A stretch of 64,000 bases of DNA, taken from Unio delphinus (Eukaryota; Mollusca; Bivalvia; Unionida; Unionidae). The notes beneath the pieces are model-generated. The model was not told where the DNA came from and did not search any database. It worked only from the letters and a program-made list of their open reading frames with translations. Shown piece after piece: positions 38,536 through 50,346 of the stretch. Position numbers and translations under genes: made by a program. Location of the stretch: the NCBI GenBank assembly GCA_029339505.1, contig JAQISU010001235.1, positions 33,021,315 to 33,085,314 on the forward strand, written 5' to 3'. Position 1 is the first letter of the stretch, and each line of letters opens with the position of its first letter.

Positions 38536-39640
38536 CAGTATACTGATAAAAGGTAGGAATATATATAGATATAGCCCTGGGTCAAATACAACAAAACAGA
38601 TAAATCAGACAAAAATTTCCTACAAGAGTCTAAAAAATATAGAGGATAACTGTTCGGAAGTCTGATTAGAATAGATCTTATGTATGGGCGGATGAAAGCA
38701 ACATAAAATTTATAGTTACTAACACTTATGTTATTCTCAAATCCATGTTAGCAGGACATAGGATATATATTAAACACTTTCTAATAGGAGTGGTGGCACT
38801 ATTATCATCTTCAAAAGTTATTTTAAACTTTAATGTGAAGAGGCACATGGCATGCATGTCCTGGCCTTCTAATTTAAGGCAATATTCTGCATTTCAATAA
38901 TATACAAAGTTTTAATTACTTTCTAGTTAACTGAGCTAAAAATGAAAATACTATAGCAAAGCAAGAATTATAAATCTACCTCATTAACTAAATTTCATTA
39001 CAAAGTCATTCAAAGGAAACTATAAAATCTACTTCAATACAATGTTTTCTTGATGCATTAAACATTAATTTAATGGACACCTGCTAATAAACAACAATAC
39101 TGTATGATCCCCAGTGTCCTATATAGGTTTCCCTTTATTTCAGTTTTATACTGGCTCAAAATAAGTTTCTTAGGACATCAAAATGTAACTGTCTTGTCGA
39201 TTCTCTCTTGAAAGCCAATGACCATGAATTATTTATAACCTTTTGAAGCTAGTGATATTCCTGACCCTAATCACAAGATGACTGCATGAGAATGATCACC
39301 AAATAAATATAAATAAGCTATCAAAAAAGAAGATTACTGTTCACGATGACAGACAGAAGCACAGACAACATTGCTATGACACAGTTACTATTGGCTAGGG
39401 AAATCTGATACTAAAAATGTTGCCAAGTAACTTGTATTGCAACCAATAAAATTACAAATGTAATGGCCACTTACATAATGTTGTTCAAAAGAGCTCGTTC
39501 ACAGCCAATGGCCCAAAAAACTGAAGTAAATCCTGTTACCTACACATAAAATATCGAATTCTGCTTCCAAAGCTCTTATTGGGTTTCAAAATTCAAAGAA
39601 AAGAAACTGCCTTTAGTAACACTGCTTCAGAGATTTTAAA
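38536..39640. other. Host non-coding sequence, nothing recognised
   Basis: No supported feature. Confidence 0.4.
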
Positions 39641-39648
39641 CAAAGAAT

Positions 39649-40009
39649 TAGGGCCTAACCGGACATCGCCTTGGACATTTGCTTCGGCCGAATATCAGGT
39701 TTTTCGGTACTATTCGGAAGCATTCGCCTCAGCAAATAATACGCGCACAAATGGTTACAAGTAAAATAATTCAATAAATAACGAACTTTAAAAAAAAAGC
39801 TTTTTAATACATAATAATTTTAGTTAATAATAAAAACTTTCATCTTATAGGAGGTACCCGAAAAGTTTAAGCTACGCATACGATAATGAAACAAACGGTA
39901 CTCTCCGGAGTAGCATCTACTACTCGGTTCGTGCCTGGATCCGGCAAATAGTGCATCCAAATACTCGGATTCAGTACTCGGCGAAAATTATCTACTCGGT
40001 TAGGCCCTA
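39649..40009. mobile_element. Non-autonomous hAT element
   Basis: 361 bp with terminal inverted repeats tagggcctaaccg and cggttaggcccta. The 8-bp duplication caaagaat flanks it exactly (39,641-39,648 and 40,010-40,017). Internal repeats of 'tactcgg' and 'ttcgg' near both ends look like transposase-binding motifs. No transposase. Confidence 0.9.
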
Positions 40010-40224
40010 CAAAGAATTATAGAAAGTCACATTATAAATTAATATGACCCTACTCTGTATTTACAATTCCATTAAACCTCTGGGAATCAATACAAATGCA
40101 TTTTTAAAAAAAACGTAACGTTTTAGTCACAATGGATGGGAGAAAAACAAATAACAACTGGAATGCTGTGAAGATATATTTGCTTGACCTGCAGATAACA
40201 CTTTCATTAAAACCTCAAACTTAT

Positions 40225-40435
40225 TTCTTACCATATATATTAGCTTATAAATAGTCTAAATAGAACCAAATCAGCCATCACATAATTCACCTGCAGATCT
40301 GGGTCTGTGCAGTTAGTTTGGAGTAATCAGTAGAACAAACAACACAGACCCTGATCTGTAGACATAGTATGCATTGGCAGATCAGGATCTTTCTTGTTTG
40401 CAGTTTGACGACTTATTATCAAGTATATAAGGTAA
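40225..40435. mobile_element. Foldback MITE copy 2
   Basis: Shares with the copy at 38,330 'tgcagttagtttggagtaat', 'aacaaacaac', 'cctgatctg' and 'gacttat...agtatata'. An internal inverted pair, 'agatctgggtctgtg' versus 'cacagaccctgatct', can fold. Boundaries are approximate. Confidence 0.6.
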
Positions 40436-41249
40436 TTGTTAAATTTAAATATTAAAAAAAAGATTCTATGGTTTTACATAAACAGTAATTGTATGATATA
40501 TACTTAAGAACTACAAATGTTCATCACTATAAACCCTGTCAGTATAGAGTTATCCCTCTTAATGCAAAATATGGTCATAAAATCCATTAAATTGATCAAA
40601 ATTTGTTGTACTACTACTACCTAATTCATTTTATGCTATTTTAATTCTTATCTACAAAGAATCAATTATAATGTGGTTTCATATAACAAATAGTATGAAA
40701 GACTTTAGAACATTCATCAGTTTTAGGCTAATTGGCTCCTGTGATCAGCATTAGAAAGAGAGTGTGTTGTGCCAGTATGTAATAGTTGTTATGTAAATGT
40801 TTCCACTAAGGACCATGCATTAAAAACGCTTTGCAAGCAATGCCCATCATGACCTGAATATCAAAGAAACAAATATGTGATATTAATAATTCTCTAAATT
40901 TTAGATTGTGATATTAATAATTCTCTATTTCGTTAGTACCAGAATTTCAGATCAAAAAATTGACAAGAAAATTTGTAATGCAAGAAATGAGGCTTTGATA
41001 ATGAAATATTTGGTCTAGGGACCAAGAAGACATTTATGGAAAATGGAAAAACAATATGCATTATCACAATGACTACACTAATAAAATATTCATTACAGAG
41101 GCTTTATTCAGCTTCTTCAATTTCTATTTTGTAAGATTAAACAACTACGTATAAATTAGACTGATTCAAGCAAGACAATGTGAACCCATTATTTGTATGG
41201 TTCAGCTTTCTACAAGAACTTGTCCAAAGAGAACACAAAGGTCTGTCCC
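40436..41249. other. Host non-coding sequence, nothing recognised
   Basis: Contains one 22-bp doublet near 40,875-40,925. Confidence 0.4.
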
Positions 41250-43215
41250 TTAAGTGTTCAAAATAGAAAGGTTACACAGTAAACACTGTATAATGTGAAG
41301 CTGTTAGAAAGGTTACACAGTAAACACTGTATACTGTGAAACTGTTAGAAAGATTACACAGTAAACACTGTATACTGTGAAGCTGTTAGAAAGGTTACAC
41401 AGTAAACACTGTATACTGTGAAACTGTTAGAAAGGTTACACAGTAAACACTGTATACTGTGAAACTGTTAGAAAGATTACACAGTAAACACTGTATACTG
41501 TGAAGCTGTTAGAAAGGTTACACAGTAAACACTGTATACTGTGAAACTGTTAGAAAGGTTACACAGTAAACACTGTATACTGTGAAGCTGTTAGAAAGGT
41601 TACACAATAAACACTGTATACTGTGAAGCTGTTAGAAAGGTTACACAGTAAACACTGTATACTGTGAAGCTGTTAGAAAGGTTACACAGTAAACACTATA
41701 CTGTGAAGCTGTTAGAAAGGTTACACAATAAACACTGTATACTGTGAAGCTGTTAGAAAGGTTACACAGTAAACACTATACTGTGAAGCTGTTAGAAAGG
41801 TTACACAGTAAACACTGTATACTGTGAAACTGTTAGAAAGGTTACACAGTAAACACTATACTGTGAAGCTGTTAGAAAGGTTACACAGTAAACACTGTAT
41901 ACTGTGAAGCTGTTAGAAGGGTTACACAGTAAACACTGTATACTGTGAAGCTGTTAGAAAGGTTACACAGTAAACACTGTATACTGAAACTGTTAGAAAG
42001 GTTACACAGTAAACACTGTATACTGTGAAACTGTTAGAAAGGTTACACAGTAAACACTGTATACTGTGAAACTGTTAGAAAGGTTACACAGTAAACACTG
42101 TATACTGAAACTGTTAGAAAGGTTACACAGTAAACACTGTATACTGTTAAGCTGTTAGAAGGGTTACACAGTAAACACTGTATACTGTGAAGCTGTTAGA
42201 AAGGTTACACAGTAAACACTGTATACTGAAACTGTTAGAAAGGTTACACAGTAAACACTATACTGTGAAACTGTTAGAAAGGTTACACAGTAAACACTGT
42301 ATACTGTGAAACTGTTAGAAAGGTTACACAGTAAACACTGTATACTGTGAAGCTGTTAGAAAGGTTACACAATAAACACTGTATACTGTGAAGCTGTTAG
42401 AAAGGTTACACAGTAAACACTGTATACTGTGAAGCTGTTAGAAAGGTTACACAGTAAACACTGTATACTGTGAAGCTGTTAGAAAGGTTACACAATAAAC
42501 ACTGTATACTGTGTAGCTGTTAGAAAGGTTACACAGTAAACACTATACCGTGAAGCTGTTAGAAAGGTTACACAGTAAACACTGTATACTGTGAAGCTGT
42601 TAGAAAGGTTACACAGTAAACACTATACTGTGAAGCTGTTAGAAAGGTTACACAATAAACACTATACTGTGAAGCTGTTAGAAAGGTTACACAGTAAACA
42701 CTATACTGTGAAGCTGTTAGAAAGGTTACACAGTAAACACTGTATACTGTGAAACTGTTAGAAAGGTTACACAGTAAACACTGTATACTGTGAAACTGTT
42801 AGAAAGGTTACACAGTAAACACTGTATACTGAAACTGTTAGAAAGGTTACACAGTAAACACTGTATACTGTGAAACTGTTAGAAAGGTTACACAGAAGGG
42901 TTACACAGTAAACACTGTATACTGTGAAGCTGTTAGAAAGGTTACACAGTAAACACTGTATACTGAAACTGTTAGAAAGGTTACACAGTAAACACTATAC
43001 TGTGAAACTGTTAGAAAGGTTACACAGTAAACACTGTATACTGTGAAACTGTTAGAAAGGTTACACAGTACACACTGTATACTGTGAAACTGTTAGAAAG
43101 GTTACACAGTAAACACTGTATACTGTGAAACTGTTAGAAAGGTTACACAGTAAACACTGTATACTGAGAAGCTGTTAGAAAGGTTACACAGTAAACACTG
43201 TATACTGTGAAACTG
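41250..43215. repeat. 41-bp minisatellite array, about 48 units
   Basis: The unit is gttagaaaggttacacagta followed by 'aacactgtatactgtgaagct'. Variants are 'aaact' for 'agct', a 2-base deletion giving 'cactatactg', a 2-base deletion giving 'tactgaaac', 'caataaac' for 'cagtaaac', and 'aaggg' for 'aaagg'. Variants recur in groups. One unit at about 42,893 is cut short. The unit holds overlapping inverted pairs (acagtaaacactgt, cagtatacagt-like). Confidence 0.97.
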
Positions 43216-43718
43216 GCATTATTTACTTCAAATCACATCTTCTTCAATGTTATGTTCGCCAGATTTTTAAAACCAGAAAAGTAAAAGTTGTAGATAGATA
43301 CGGACATTATGTATATCATAAATTATAAAGTTATTTTCTTTCAATAATAAAAATGATTTCTTACGAATCAGGACTCTTTTTATCCCACTGTTTCAATATC
43401 TAAACATTTTTTAAAACATACTTTTCAGTGAAAATACACATTTTGTGTAAAACTGCGGGGAAAAAATGAGTTAACAAAAGTGTCTAGATTGACCAGGTCT
43501 CATCATACACTATTATGTATGCTCCATCTGGCGGGGAAGTGATTACCATAATTATTTTGATTTTGTTATCCTTTTCAGCCTATTAAAAATTGGGAAAATC
43601 TGTACTTACTCCAGGACTGGCGATTCTGCAAATCCCCCCATATTTAAAGAATAAACCAATAAAGTGAGTGGTTGAACATCAGTCATTCAGCTGACTGTGA
43701 GCATAACGAAAACAGTAT
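43216..43718. other. Host non-coding sequence, nothing recognised
   Basis: No supported feature. Confidence 0.4.
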
Positions 43719-43964
43719 GTTTGTTTGTTTCTTTTTATGGTTTAATGCCATTTTTCGGCACAAGATAGGCTATACATGGCGGCCAGTATTAATGGTGGAG
43801 CGTAAAACCCCGGAAAGAACCATTGACCCATGAGAAGCTGCTGGCAAGCTTTTTCACATACCCATATTGGCCGAATCTGAGACTCAAACCCATGTAGACA
43901 GAGGTGGGATGGCAGTGATCCGTAACAGACAGCGCTTTAGACCACTCAGCCACTTGGAGCCCCG
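43719..43964 (-). mobile_element. SINE-A copy 3
   Basis: Same layout as the copies at 26,149 and 34,825, with a (gttt)n tail side and a tRNA-like head at 43,915-43,962. A 9-bp duplication aaacagtat flanks it (43,710-43,718 and 43,965-43,973). Confidence 0.9.
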
Positions 43965-44397
43965 AAACAGTATCAAAAAAGCTCAAATCTAATCATGTAA
44001 GTGCATGACTTCAACAACAGTCACTATCATGCTAACTGAAAAGTAGGGGTTGTTCTGGTTCCCTGACCTACCCTAGTTTTCTTGCCAACCCTACATTTTC
44101 TAATTTTACAAAACTAAAAATATATGAAGAAAAACAATCTGAAAAAAAAATTAACAAAGGGATATAACTATAACTGAAGTTAAATTTAGAATGTAAGTGA
44201 TCCTTGTTTTCTAGTTTTTGCTTGATTTAAATCATTCTTGACATGCATACCCACATGTACCAGCCTACCGAATCTAATATTTTTCAAATGTAACCAGAAC
44301 AACACTTTTTTTTAATGGCCTAATCAGCTGCTTTTGATGTGTGAAATACTTGTTGCAACTGAGTGATCCGATTCTTTATTTATGCATGGCCTGTAGA

Positions 44398-44570
44398 CAA
44401 CGTTCCATCTAAGAGAATGGTAGATGTTCATGCAGTGCTCACTGCAATGCGCAAGCATTAAGGAGACGAGCAAAATTTAACGTTGGATTGAGCAAAAATT
44501 GACAATTCAGCTGTGCAGGGATGCCTGAGCAGCTGTGCGCATGCACACGTGCTGCTTAGAGGGAACATTA
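44398..44570. mobile_element. hAT MITE copy 3
   Basis: 173 bp, same family as those at 4867 and 5117. Ends are caacgttccatctaag and gcttagagggaacatta. The exact 8-bp duplication cctgtaga lies on both sides (44,390-44,397 and 44,571-44,578). Confidence 0.9.
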
Positions 44571-46655
44571 CCTGTAGATATTTAAAACAATCTATCATTT
44601 AAATAATGCAATTTACAGAACTTAACTTTGTGACTCTATAATATGGAGAAGAAAAACTGTCTGGTAATCAAAAATTTAAAAAAATTCATAAGTTTTCTAT
44701 TCATTTCTTTAAAATCATATTTCTCATGTATCCAAAACACAGCGAAGAGATAATGTTTAGTAATGGAACCCAGATGTTACATCAAGTCATAACAATGGTC
44801 ACATGACTAAACAGGAAACAATACTGGCTTCACTGTCATCATCAGTGACAAAGGGGTTAGGGTTAGGTATAACAAAGGGGTATATAAACCTCTCACAGAC
44901 ATAACAAAGTGATCAATTGAATAAAAGATTTATTCTGATGAGTTCAATAGTAACAAAATATTTAGGGACAGGGTGTGACTAGAGCACCCCAGCAGATGGG
45001 AAGGAACACCACATAATCATTCATCTTCTCTCACTTTACCAACTGGACTGGGTGATGTTGTAAAATGGCTAACAATTTTCAGGTTTTGGTAAATGGTGGT
45101 TATGTTTCTGCTGTTGCATGCAGTTTGAATGCATGCTGTGTAGCACTACTGCCGTTAGACATGGTTACTGCAGCTGTGTTAATAAATAATTATGAATTTT
45201 TATCTTTGTTCATTCAAAGTTATATCATACAAATTTGTTAGAACATACTATAAGGGACTGATTCACTGATAATGTTCTCATATAACTAAAACTGCTCCTC
45301 TCAAAACACTGAAAATATCTTGTAGAAAACAAATGCCATAGATGCATTCATCCTTTGTGTGATTATCTGGAGAAATTACTGCCTGTAAAAAGTGGGCATG
45401 CAATTGACACACAAACTACTTCCTAAGAGTGGTCAAGATGCTGTCAGGCTCTACATGTGCATCAAGCTTTTATAATTTTAAAGTAGATTCCTGTGGTAAG
45501 TTGAGGGTATGGATGAGAAATCTATATTCTATGACTGATTAATTTGTGATGATTTAAAATTAAATGATTGGTGCCCCCATTCAAGGTCATAACCACAGTG
45601 CATGTTTGTGCATGGATGAGGACCCTTGATCAAACAGAACTAAATCTGATTCTGAATGCCTAGCTGCATGTTTTATTGAAACCCACAGGCCAATATCACA
45701 AAGATGTCAAGATACTTTTCTGTTACAATTATTTATATATAACAGCATTCACATTATCAACCCAATGCTGGATAAATTATCATCTACTTTTCATACTGAA
45801 CCATTTACTTGCACAACACCCTAACATTATTTTTAAATTCAAAATTTGACATGAAAACAGGTTTGGTTTGGTCTGGTGTGTACAGAACATCAACAGAAGT
45901 AGATTTTTCAGTGCCAAGGCAATCAGAGTAAATTCACCTTAAACATGGGCACATGACAGTACATGTAGCTAACTGGGCATAATTCAATGAAAGGATTCAA
46001 AAGATATCACATCTTTGTTTTTTTCTTTTGATTTTATGACCTAAGGATGAAAGTCAGATGTATTACCATCCTGAATACTAAAATTAATTCTAATAAAAAC
46101 CAATTATAATAGACAAACAAGCTGTGAACTCAAACTGGAAAATAAGCAATGGCTGCTTAGTGCTTATATTTTCCTTGATTTGCATGCACTGAAATTTGCC
46201 TTGCCATCACTCTGCAGGCCTATAAAAGCTGGGTAACCTATGATCATAACAAATGGCTACCATAGATTTTTTCTTTGTTGCCTTTCTAGTGCTTTCAATT
46301 GCCTAGCAATAAGTTTTTCTCCATTATGATGCCCTGAAATCCATCCCTCAAAGTATATAATTGGGCAATTTAGAAGTCAAATAAGCCAAATTATTGTTAG
46401 CAATCAGATCACGCTATTGTTGTGTAGAAAGGCAAAGGCAAATTGAATTCAACATCCTAGACGACAGACCTCAATAAATAATTACCTACTTCCCTATGAA
46501 TGTCAGACTTGTCTGAAATCATCTTTATTCTAAAAGTGATTTCAATACATATTTTTAGACAACAACATTTACAAATTATTTTTTTCAACTGTAAATAAAA
46601 ACATAAGAAACATGTAGCTGAAAAAAGTAAAATATTTTTTTTGGTTTCAAGGAAA
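44571..46655. other. Host non-coding sequence, nothing recognised
   Basis: No supported gene or mobile element. Confidence 0.4.
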
Positions 46656-46659
46656 CAAT

Positions 46660-47509
46660 GATCTATATACTAATACATTTAGCACAAATTATACTTTCAT
46701 ATTAATACATTTAGTAGAAACTACAACATCAAACCAACACATTTAGTAGAAACTACAACATCATACTAATACATTTAGTAGAAACTACAACATCATACTA
46801 ATACATTTAGTACAAAAAATACTAATACATTTCGTACAAACTTGACATACTAATATATTTTGTACAAAGTTATACTAATACATTTAGTACAAATTTGTCA
46901 TACTAATATATTTTGTACAAAGTTATAATAATACATTTTGTACAAATTAAAAGTTATACTAATACATTTAGTACAAACTTGTCATACTAATATATTTTGT
47001 ACAAAGCTATAATAATACATTTCATACAAATTAAAAGTTGTACTAATACATTTCGTACAAACTTGTCATACTAATATATTTTGTATAAAGTTTAAATTTA
47101 GTACAAACTTGTCATACTAATATATTTTGTATAAAGTTTTACTAATACATTTAGTACAAACTTCTCATACTAATATATTTTGTACAAGCTAACATCATAC
47201 TAATACATTTAGTACAAACCATACTATCACACTAATACATTTAGTACAAACTATAATATCATACTAATATATCTGTTAAAATCATACTAATACATTTAGT
47301 AAAAATAATACTTTCATACCAATACATTTAGTACAAACCATACTAAGTCATTTAGTATAAACCATACTAAGACATTTAGTACAAACTATACTATCGGTAA
47401 TACATTTAGTATAAACTATAATATCATACTAATATATTTGTAAAAACCATACTTTATTTAGTACAAACCATTCTAAGACATTTAGGACAAATTATAATAT
47501 CATACAAAT
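46660..47509. repeat. AT-rich ~22-bp minisatellite beside the viral element
   Basis: Irregular repeats of 'catactaatacatttagtaca' with many variants ('tatattttgtac', 'catttcgtac'). The array runs right up to the left palindrome of the Polinton-like element, so the element may have inserted into it, or the array may have grown from its edge. Confidence 0.9.
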
Positions 47510-47674
47510 AGCAGCAGAGAGGGTGAACAGACCACGTTTTCAAGCAAAAATAATGCTTCCTACGAAACCTTATTTTAACCAAAAAAAATAAGTCTCCATT
47601 TAGCAAACGGAGACTTTACGATTTTTTAATCAATTTTGGTCGCAACGATGTGGTCATCCACCCTCTCTGCTGCT
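47510..47674. repeat. Nested inverted repeat at the left edge of the viral element
   Basis: The 16-bp arm agcagcagagagggtg (47,510-47,525) is matched exactly in inverse at 47,659-47,674, and the match continues inward through gaccac/gtggtc with a 2-base gap. A second hairpin sits inside: aagtctcc (47,590-47,597) with ggagactt (47,609-47,616). It is the last structure before host repeats and before the first viral gene. It may be part of the terminal repeat of the Polinton, a transcription end signal, or a separate MITE; no target duplication is clear. Confidence 0.7.
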
Positions 47675-47773
47675 TAGGGATTTCAGTTCTGGGTTAACAA
47701 AAATAATAAATGATTTCAACCGAAAATTTGATCGAGTCCTTAGGACGAAATTCCTTTGAAATTGCAAAGCAAT

Positions 47774-48808
47774 TTAGGATTTCACAAACAAACTAATCGC
47801 TAACACCTCTTCTTGTAAATCAATCAGATTATTTGACTGGTCGGTGAGTTTGAAATTAATTCTGGTTAATGAATTATTATGGCATCGCATGTAGACAGGA
47901 TTAATTGGGTTTTCAATAATTAGGAATCCTGGAGGAGCTGTTGGTGCAAACGAATAAGGAATATATCCCTGCTGAGCTTGATTTGATTGCTCTAGATTAA
48001 TCTGATAGCTTCCTTCGATAACATCACATACTAAATTGAGAGCAATCACCGATGAAATATTCACATTATGAGGGGCAATATGCCTACCGCCACCATCTGG
48101 ATCATTATTATACCTGAAGAGGACAGCTGAATCTGATTTTTGTAGCGTCTTGATATCGGTTTTAACAATTCTTGCTAGTTCATCAGCGTTGTATTTGGGA
48201 AACTTGAAATTACGCAGATTGTCCTCTGTGATATTGTAATCGGTTAGGAATCGTTGTTTATTGTCGCTGTTGTCATTAATTATTGTTTGAATAATTAGTT
48301 CATAGATATATTTCATGTCAGATATAAGTTGATTTATTATTTCAACGTGTTTTTGCGATTTTGTTTTCCGTAGTTGTTCTAGTTGTGCTTGTTGTAATCG
48401 ATTAATTTCATTAAAATAATCACGGACGTCAGTTAGCGCAAATGAAATAGTAACAGATGAGTCGGTTGTTCTTTTAATGATAAAATCCCATTGCAATGTG
48501 TCTTTGTTGGTAAATATAAATCTATCGGCGATTCTTCCTTTTCTTATATCAGATAAATTATCTCGATAACTGGGATTGATTTCATGATATGATTGTATGT
48601 CCGTGGTTAAGTCGGTGGCGGATTTTTCCGGTGGTTTTTCAGGCCATCCTAACACTGTTCTTAACGAGCTGTTATATATATCTACAATGTATCCCTCTGT
48701 GCTTATTTCGATCGACGACGAGAGCGTCGGTTGATGAAGATTAATAGCTATTTTTGATTCTTTTCCAGTGATTGATTTTATTCTACGCTGAATTTCAGCA
48801 TTGATTTG
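47774..48808 (-). pseudogene. Putative virion structural protein, C-terminal part (frameshifted)
   Basis: The frame is open from 48,808 to a stop at 47,774, about 340 codons, and continues the protein encoded at 48,817-49,122 in another frame. The first part (AEIQRRI..., then NSSLRTVLGW) and the last part (IIENPINPVYMR, then INFKLTDQSNNLI) resemble a protein I know from Polinton/adintovirus-like loci of invertebrates: an N-terminal beta-rich 'SWPNI' domain, an 'S-LR-VLGF' block, and a C-terminal 'TDQDG' block. Between them lie about 100 residues rich in Q, L, R and K, a likely coiled coil inserted in the middle. It is probably a minor capsid or vertex protein, by inference. No promoter was identified. 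The first Met in this frame is poor, which fits a broken gene. Confidence 0.6.
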
Positions 48809-48816
48809 CTAATTTG

Positions 48817-49122
48817 TTACGACCCAGTTGGTAACGAAACAGTTTCCCACTCTGGAGTACCATCGGGTTTATTCTTATACGAGAACACCAGTGTGTTATT
48901 GGGTTGCTGACCACTAAATGCAACCGATCTGATATTAGGCCAACTGTGATACACTCGTAGTTTTGCTAGCGCTATCTCCTTCACTGGGACCGGAGAGGGG
49001 AAATTCACACTGAATTCTGGATTCGTTGATGTTATTGATATCATGCTTGTTTGTACTGGGTTCGTGTTCTCCACTATTCGTTGAAGTAATTCCTGCGGTG
49101 TTGTCATTGTTATTATACTCAT
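48817..49122 (-). pseudogene. Putative virion structural protein, N-terminal part (frameshifted)
   Basis: 101 codons from ATG at 49,122 to a TAA at 48,817. The middle reads VKEIALAKLRVYHSWPNI, a motif seen in structural proteins of Polinton-like elements. The stop lies 8 bases before the point where the downstream frame (47,774-48,808) opens, and the family protein runs straight across, so a single indel near 48,809-48,820 has split one gene of about 440 residues. The start region overlaps a 151-bp tandem duplication, so a second, decayed start copy (MNIITMTTP at 49,273) lies upstream. Confidence 0.6.
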
Positions 49123-49334
49123 GATTTATTTCTAATTTTGGTATCGAGGAATCATAAATACTGACCACCACTGAGAACTCACAATCTGGTAATGTTGATA
49201 TTATTGAGATCATTTTGTTTTTTGGGTTCGTGTTTTCAGATTCCATCGGTGTTGTCATTGTTATTATATTCATGTTGTCGCTCTAATTTCGATATCGCGG
49301 AATCAAAAATACTGACCATCGCTGAGAACTCACT
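49020..49334. repeat. 151-bp tandem duplication across a gene junction
   Basis: 'ctgagaactcac' occurs at 49,171 and 49,322. Both copies carry the end of the membrane-protein gene and the start of the structural gene. Copy 1 keeps MSIITMTTP; copy 2 keeps MNIITMTTP. The copies have diverged, so the event is not recent. Confidence 0.8.
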
Positions 49335-49724
49335 ATCTGATATAATTGTATCATCGAGTGACGATGATATCATCGAGGATAACTGCGAATATGCGGTTGA
49401 TGCAATATGAAATTGAATTAAGTAATTCTGCAGTTTACTCTGGCTGCATGATGATATCTTTTTTGCTATCCCGGTTGATATACCCCCGATTGTAGCCACC
49501 GCAGAAATGCAAATTGGAACTACGACCGGGGCAATCATTGTAACCGATGCAAGTATTATTCCGGCACCAGCGAGAACGCTTGACACCGAGTACATAGTAA
49601 TATCAATTGCGGTGATTCTTCGTCGGTATTTTTTTATTTTTATTTGATACTCCTCAGTGAGGGTTTTGAGTCTATTTTGAAATTCTCTGACCTGATCATA
49701 GCGACATTGCGTTGATGAAATCAT
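49236..49724 (-). CDS. Polinton-type small membrane protein
   Basis: 162 codons from ATG at 49,724. Residues 1-38 are charged and helical. Residues 39-90 are strongly hydrophobic and Gly/Ala-rich (two likely membrane spans with a short turn, e.g. VLAGAGIILASVTMIAPVVV). A basic stretch, AKK, and a helical C-terminus with IISDSEFSAM follow. Hydrophobic pair plus a 'D-EF--I' C-terminus matches a conserved small protein of Polintons and adintoviruses with no proven function. The gene ends inside the 151-bp duplication, and its last residues overlap the decayed start copy of the next gene. No breaks seen. Confidence 0.65.
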   Translation of the reverse strand: MISSTQCRYDQVREFQNRLKTLTEEYQIKIKKYRRRITAIDITMYSVSSVLAGAGIILASVTMIAPVVVPICISAVATIGGISTGIAKKISSCSQSKLQNYLIQFHIASTAYSQLSSMISSSLDDTIISDSEFSAMVSIFDSAISKLERQHEYNNNDNTDGI

Positions 49725-49733
49725 TTTATTTTA

Positions 49734-49812
49734 AAAACGCTAGCGTTTTCAATTGTGAATCTAAAGGATTTTCCTTTCAATTGAAACCACTAGTAAAAAT
49801 CCAAAGGATTTT
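49734..49812. repeat. Intergenic palindromes aacgctagcgtt and atccaaaggat
   Basis: aaaacgctagcgtttt is a perfect palindrome at 49,734-49,749. 'ctagcgttttcaattgtgaa' (49,740-49,759) is repeated exactly at 53,632-53,651. aaaatcc-aaa-ggatttt lies at 49,796-49,812. These short palindromes recur elsewhere in the element; see the findings. The spot between two minus-strand genes could hold a promoter or a 3' end. Confidence 0.75.
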
Positions 49813-49820
49813 CAGTTTTA

Positions 49821-50346
49821 TTATTTACTTAAATCCGCTACGAATTCTAAGCACCAGGATATTTCTTTTCTAATGGTGTTATCAACTGCGACAATCTCAA
49901 ATTCTTCTTCTCCCCCCGCGATAATTACTGTCGCGGTGCCACCAAAGTAGGTTTTACCTTTCACGATGATATCAAATTGCTTGTCAGAGATTAACGTCAT
50001 CCTGTAGATACCATGAGGCCACTTCTCGATATTGACTTTCAATTTAGCATTAGATTCCTTTACCCAATCAAAGGTCCCATGCTTTACCCTTTCAGAGGTT
50101 TCTTTTAGTTTAGCAATATCGTCATAAATGTCGAGATAGGTTTTTTTGATGTCGATATATTTCATCATCGTTCCATCGCGGTTACTAAAAAATGAAAACC
50201 AAAAGAGGTTAAATTCCAAACCTTTTTGCGTGCCATAATGCCGGCTGAGTTGAGAATATGTCGTCGTGATAATGTTTCCAGAGCCCTCAAAGAACTTATT
50301 AGCCATTTCACTGATGCGTTTTTGTTCGTCAAACGCGCTTTTAACT
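49821..50346 (-). pseudogene. Repeat protein, C-terminal part (frameshifted)
   Basis: The frame is open from just after a stop near 50,345 to 49,821. It begins with ARLAEVKSAF, which continues the 'TLAEIK' phase of the repeat encoded upstream, then has one more repeat-like ANKFFEGSG. About 130 residues follow that I do not recognise: an aromatic FNLFWFSFF, a helix with KKTYLDIYDDI, and a beta-rich end. An ATG at 50,306 could start a shorter protein. Because the previous frame stops exactly here and the repeat theme crosses the break, I read this as the C-terminus of one gene spanning 49,821 to about 51,137. Confidence 0.45.

Noticed and set aside
41250..43215. CRISPR-like regular repeat array
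   Set aside because: Units are contiguous and have no unique spacers; it is a minisatellite in eukaryotic-type DNA.
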